Part shown: piece by piece, positions 61,551 through 64,000 of the stretch
Layout: every line of letters starts with the position of its first letter
How positions within the stretch are numbered: the stretch's first letter is position 1
Origin: Acanthosoma haemorrhoidale
Taxonomy: Eukaryota > Arthropoda > Insecta > Hemiptera > Acanthosomatidae
Reading direction: 5' to 3'
NCBI GenBank assembly: GCA_930367205.1
Contig: OV884011.1
Location: 87,157,474 to 87,221,473, forward strand
DNA: 64,000 bases
Position numbers and translations under genes: made by a program
Notes under the pieces: generated by a model
What the model was told of the DNA's origin: nothing
The model's input: only the letters and a program-made list of their open reading frames with translations
Databases searched by the model: none

Positions 61551-62013
61551 TATCTTTTGTTATAGTGCAGGTATATCAGAGGTTATAGGAAACATGTTTA
61601 GTACATAATTAGAGGATAATTAATTATATTCATTGACGTTGACCCATGAATGGTTTATGAACAGTTTTTTTAAACTATGGCATTTCAGATTAAATACACA
61701 CATAACCTTAAATTTATGTTAGTGCGTATTTATATGCCAACGATGCCTGTGAGGTGAAGAAATTTAAAAATTTTAAACGTACCGCACCGTAAGTGCGGCT
61801 GCGGATCCTTTATTAAAAACTGTTACTGTACAAATACCTACAATGACGTAATGTCCCTCAGTAAGGCTCGAATCAGTGAATGGAAGTACCCAATATCGTA
61901 TATTTTCTTATAAATTATATTTTATGAATTCCAGATTAGAAAGTAGAACACGTTTTCTTCTATATTTATTCGTCGTTGGTGCTAATCGCATGAATTCCAA
62001 TTTATGTGAGTAT

Positions 62014-62120
62014 GAATTGCTATTCCCCTACAGTGGGAGTGCTATTTCTTTAAAAAACTGTATGCGTTCACCGGACCTTAATGTATTGTACATGCTTACC
62101 TATATAGGATAAAACGTATA
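62014..62120 (+). repeat. 100 bp direct repeat, copy 2
   Basis: Partner of 61,144-61,235 at an offset of 870; here the frame stays open through AISLKNCMRSPDLNVLY to TAA. Confidence 0.55.
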
Positions 62121-62194
62121 AATTTTAAGACAAAAGACCAAGATAATATTAAGTACATCTATTTACGCAATGAAGACTTATTGGGCGTATGTAA

Positions 62195-62305
62195 GGGCTA
62201 GAAGATGACATGTTCGTCCACGCCACGACATTGGAGGAATGCGTACATTACCAAATGCACCTCCAACAATTTCTACGTTCCCGTGGCGTCACATGTTTAC
62301 TTTAA
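62195..62305 (+). other. Possible fragment of a retroelement reverse transcriptase
   Basis: A frame reads LEDDMFVHATTLEECVHYQ then MHLQQFLRSRGVTC before TAA. The DD followed by M.VHA.TLEEC..H...L..FLRS.G has the spacing of Gypsy-type RT after the YVDD box. The preceding Tyr-Val is replaced and nothing upstream matches, so this is a small relic at best. Confidence 0.3.
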
Positions 62306-62674
62306 ACTACGGATCTGTTCACTGGGCTCTTGAACAAAGCTATCACTTTGATTTAACAATGATAAACAAAGGCACAGCGGATATGATACATGGGATCTAA
62401 ATCATTTTATTATAATTGAATATAAAGGAAACCATGAATTGATTTTAATCAAAAGTAATTATTACCTTAAAATAAAATCTCATTTTTTTTATTTTTCAGC
62501 TCGATTTTTATATCAATTTTTAATCATGTTTGAGACCATGAGGCTCTAATTGGCTTGGCACTTGAGGTTGGAGACCTATAAGCCAGCCCTTGACCTGCCA
62601 AGAAAGATATACTCACAGTAAATTACACAGAAAATATTAATTTTTACAGATTATTACAAATATTATATATAATA

Positions 62675-62768
62675 TCTACCTACAATTTATTTTATTTCGG
62701 CGGCCGTACCACCATTCTTACATAATTTTATGTCAAAAATTTGTCAAATTCCAAAATATTTTCCACAG
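62675..62768 (+). repeat. 95 bp direct repeat, copy 1
   Basis: Contains the CpG-bearing TTTCGGCGGCC within AT-rich DNA. Partner at 63,214-63,309. Confidence 0.8.
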
Positions 62769-63213
62769 ATAAGTTATATTTATCAAGAAGTTAAATTATC
62801 AAATATATATGATTCTAATTTTTATATTTTCTAATATGTCTTATTTTCCTGTTAGGCACGTTTCTGTTTTCCTCGAACAGATGTATCGATTCACGTATAT
62901 TTGTAAGGTATTATATACACGTATATAAAGTACTTACGTTTCCTGTTATTAATATTTCATATATTATCCTTATATATTTATTTGTATTACTAATTAGAAG
63001 TTACAATAAGTACATTATTTTGACTGCTTGAAATTCTGCTGTATGTTTAACTGTTAGGTTTTTATCAAGAGTGAAGCTAAAACTAAAATACAAATATACA
63101 TAATATATAGCTAGAGTAGCTATATTCTTAAGAAAATTACAAATATAAATTCAATTAATAATATTATTTTAGATAATTAATATTATTATTTATAAATGTG
63201 CATGATTATCTGG

Positions 63214-63309
63214 TCTACGCACAATTTATTTTATTTCGGCGGCCATACCACCTAATTCTCATATAATTTTATATCAAAAATTTGTCAAATTACAAAATAT
63301 TTTCTACAG
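63214..63309 (+). repeat. 95 bp direct repeat, copy 2
   Basis: Partner of 62,675-62,768 at an offset of about 540. Confidence 0.8.
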
Positions 63310-64000
63310 AACCAATTCCATATATTTTTTAAAGAATTGTAGTTACTTAATAATTAAATTCATGAAATAGGATAGGACATACAAGGTAAATAAATTAAAA
63401 TTAAAAATTTAACTGATGTTACTTATTCTTTAGAAATTAGCCCACAACCCGCTTTCTAACGTAGTATTATTATTCATTTGGGATCGAACAAACATGAGGC
63501 TAAAACAACGAAGCTATCAATATAAATAACTAAGATTGCAACAAAAATAGAATCTCGGCCAAATATATAATTATACAACCATCCGCATAGTCTCGGAACG
63601 TTTTCCAGTATCAGCATCAGTTCTAACAAGCTCTTGCTTCTCAATCTAAAGTCTTCAGATAATTTAAAATATTTATTCCATTAGATGATTCATAATGAAT
63701 AACACTCCTTTATTTCTGGTACTTAGTTTTTAAATCAATTTTAGAGTAGTTCTAACGCTTATTCGAAGTTAATTTGAATGGTTCTGGCTTGAATAGCTTA
63801 AGAAACAGTTGTTTAAATTTTCCACTGCCAACTAATCGCGATTTTTCAAGTGCTTAATAATCTGTACCAAACTTAAAAACAGCTTGAAACAATAATATTG
63901 CTATTGCAATGTTTGGTGTACTGATTTTTTTTTTTGTCAGCTTTTTGTGGGCCATAATTTTTATTCACGATTTTTTGTTAGTTGGCATTTGATATGATCT

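Larger units (their letters stand above)
62306..64000. other. AT-rich region with one direct repeat pair
   Basis: No gene seen. A 95 bp segment at 62,675-62,768 (ATTTATTTTATTTCGGCGGCC then ACCAC) recurs at 63,214-63,309 with about ten differences. Confidence 0.55.

Overview
The window looks like nuclear DNA of an arthropod, most likely an insect. It is AT-rich, has no bacterial-style gene packing, and is littered with remains of Jockey, Ty3/Gypsy, Ty1/Copia and mariner elements in the forms usual in insect genomes. I found no complete host protein-coding gene. A few short segments have open frames, splice-like borders or promoter-like borders and may be isolated exons of genes with large introns; all are tentative. 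No rRNA, convincing tRNA or CRISPR array was seen. 

Layout. 0-10 kb: a deleted mariner relative, a long AT-rich stretch, and two GC-rich islands (7.7-8.0 and 8.5-8.7 kb), the second with TATA and octamer motifs and a possible first exon. 10-25 kb: the first cluster of one Jockey-clade family, including an internally deleted copy with an intact-looking zinc-knuckle region, a decayed 2.6 kb antisense copy, an inverted duplication, and two Copia fragments. 25-31 kb: two copies of an unclassified repeat whose minus strand carries promoter-like signals, one of them ending in an uninterrupted 356 bp GA tract. 31-47 kb: mostly empty, with a 5'-inverted Jockey scrap, another Jockey 3' half, two mariner fragments, a duplicated exon-like segment at 35.0 and 40.9 kb, and a third copy of the unclassified repeat. 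48.2-52.2 kb: a full-length Ty3/Gypsy element on the minus strand with 159 bp LTRs and a 5 bp target duplication. 56.5-59.9 kb: a second Ty3/Gypsy element, lacking its 5' LTR and reverse transcriptase, nested inside a Jockey copy. 60-64 kb: the best-preserved Jockey 3' half, a candidate terminal exon, and small direct repeats. 

How it fits together: almost everything interpretable is transposon history. The nested insertion gives relative ages (Jockey copy older than the second Gypsy). The first Gypsy element has nearly identical LTRs yet broken coding sequence, so it is either recent but copied from a defective master, or affected by sequence error. Several Jockey copies show rearrangements that can be read as mechanism: an internal deletion, a possible 3' transduction, a twin-priming-like inversion and an inverted duplication. 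The Jockey tails fall into two types, so at least two source lineages were active.
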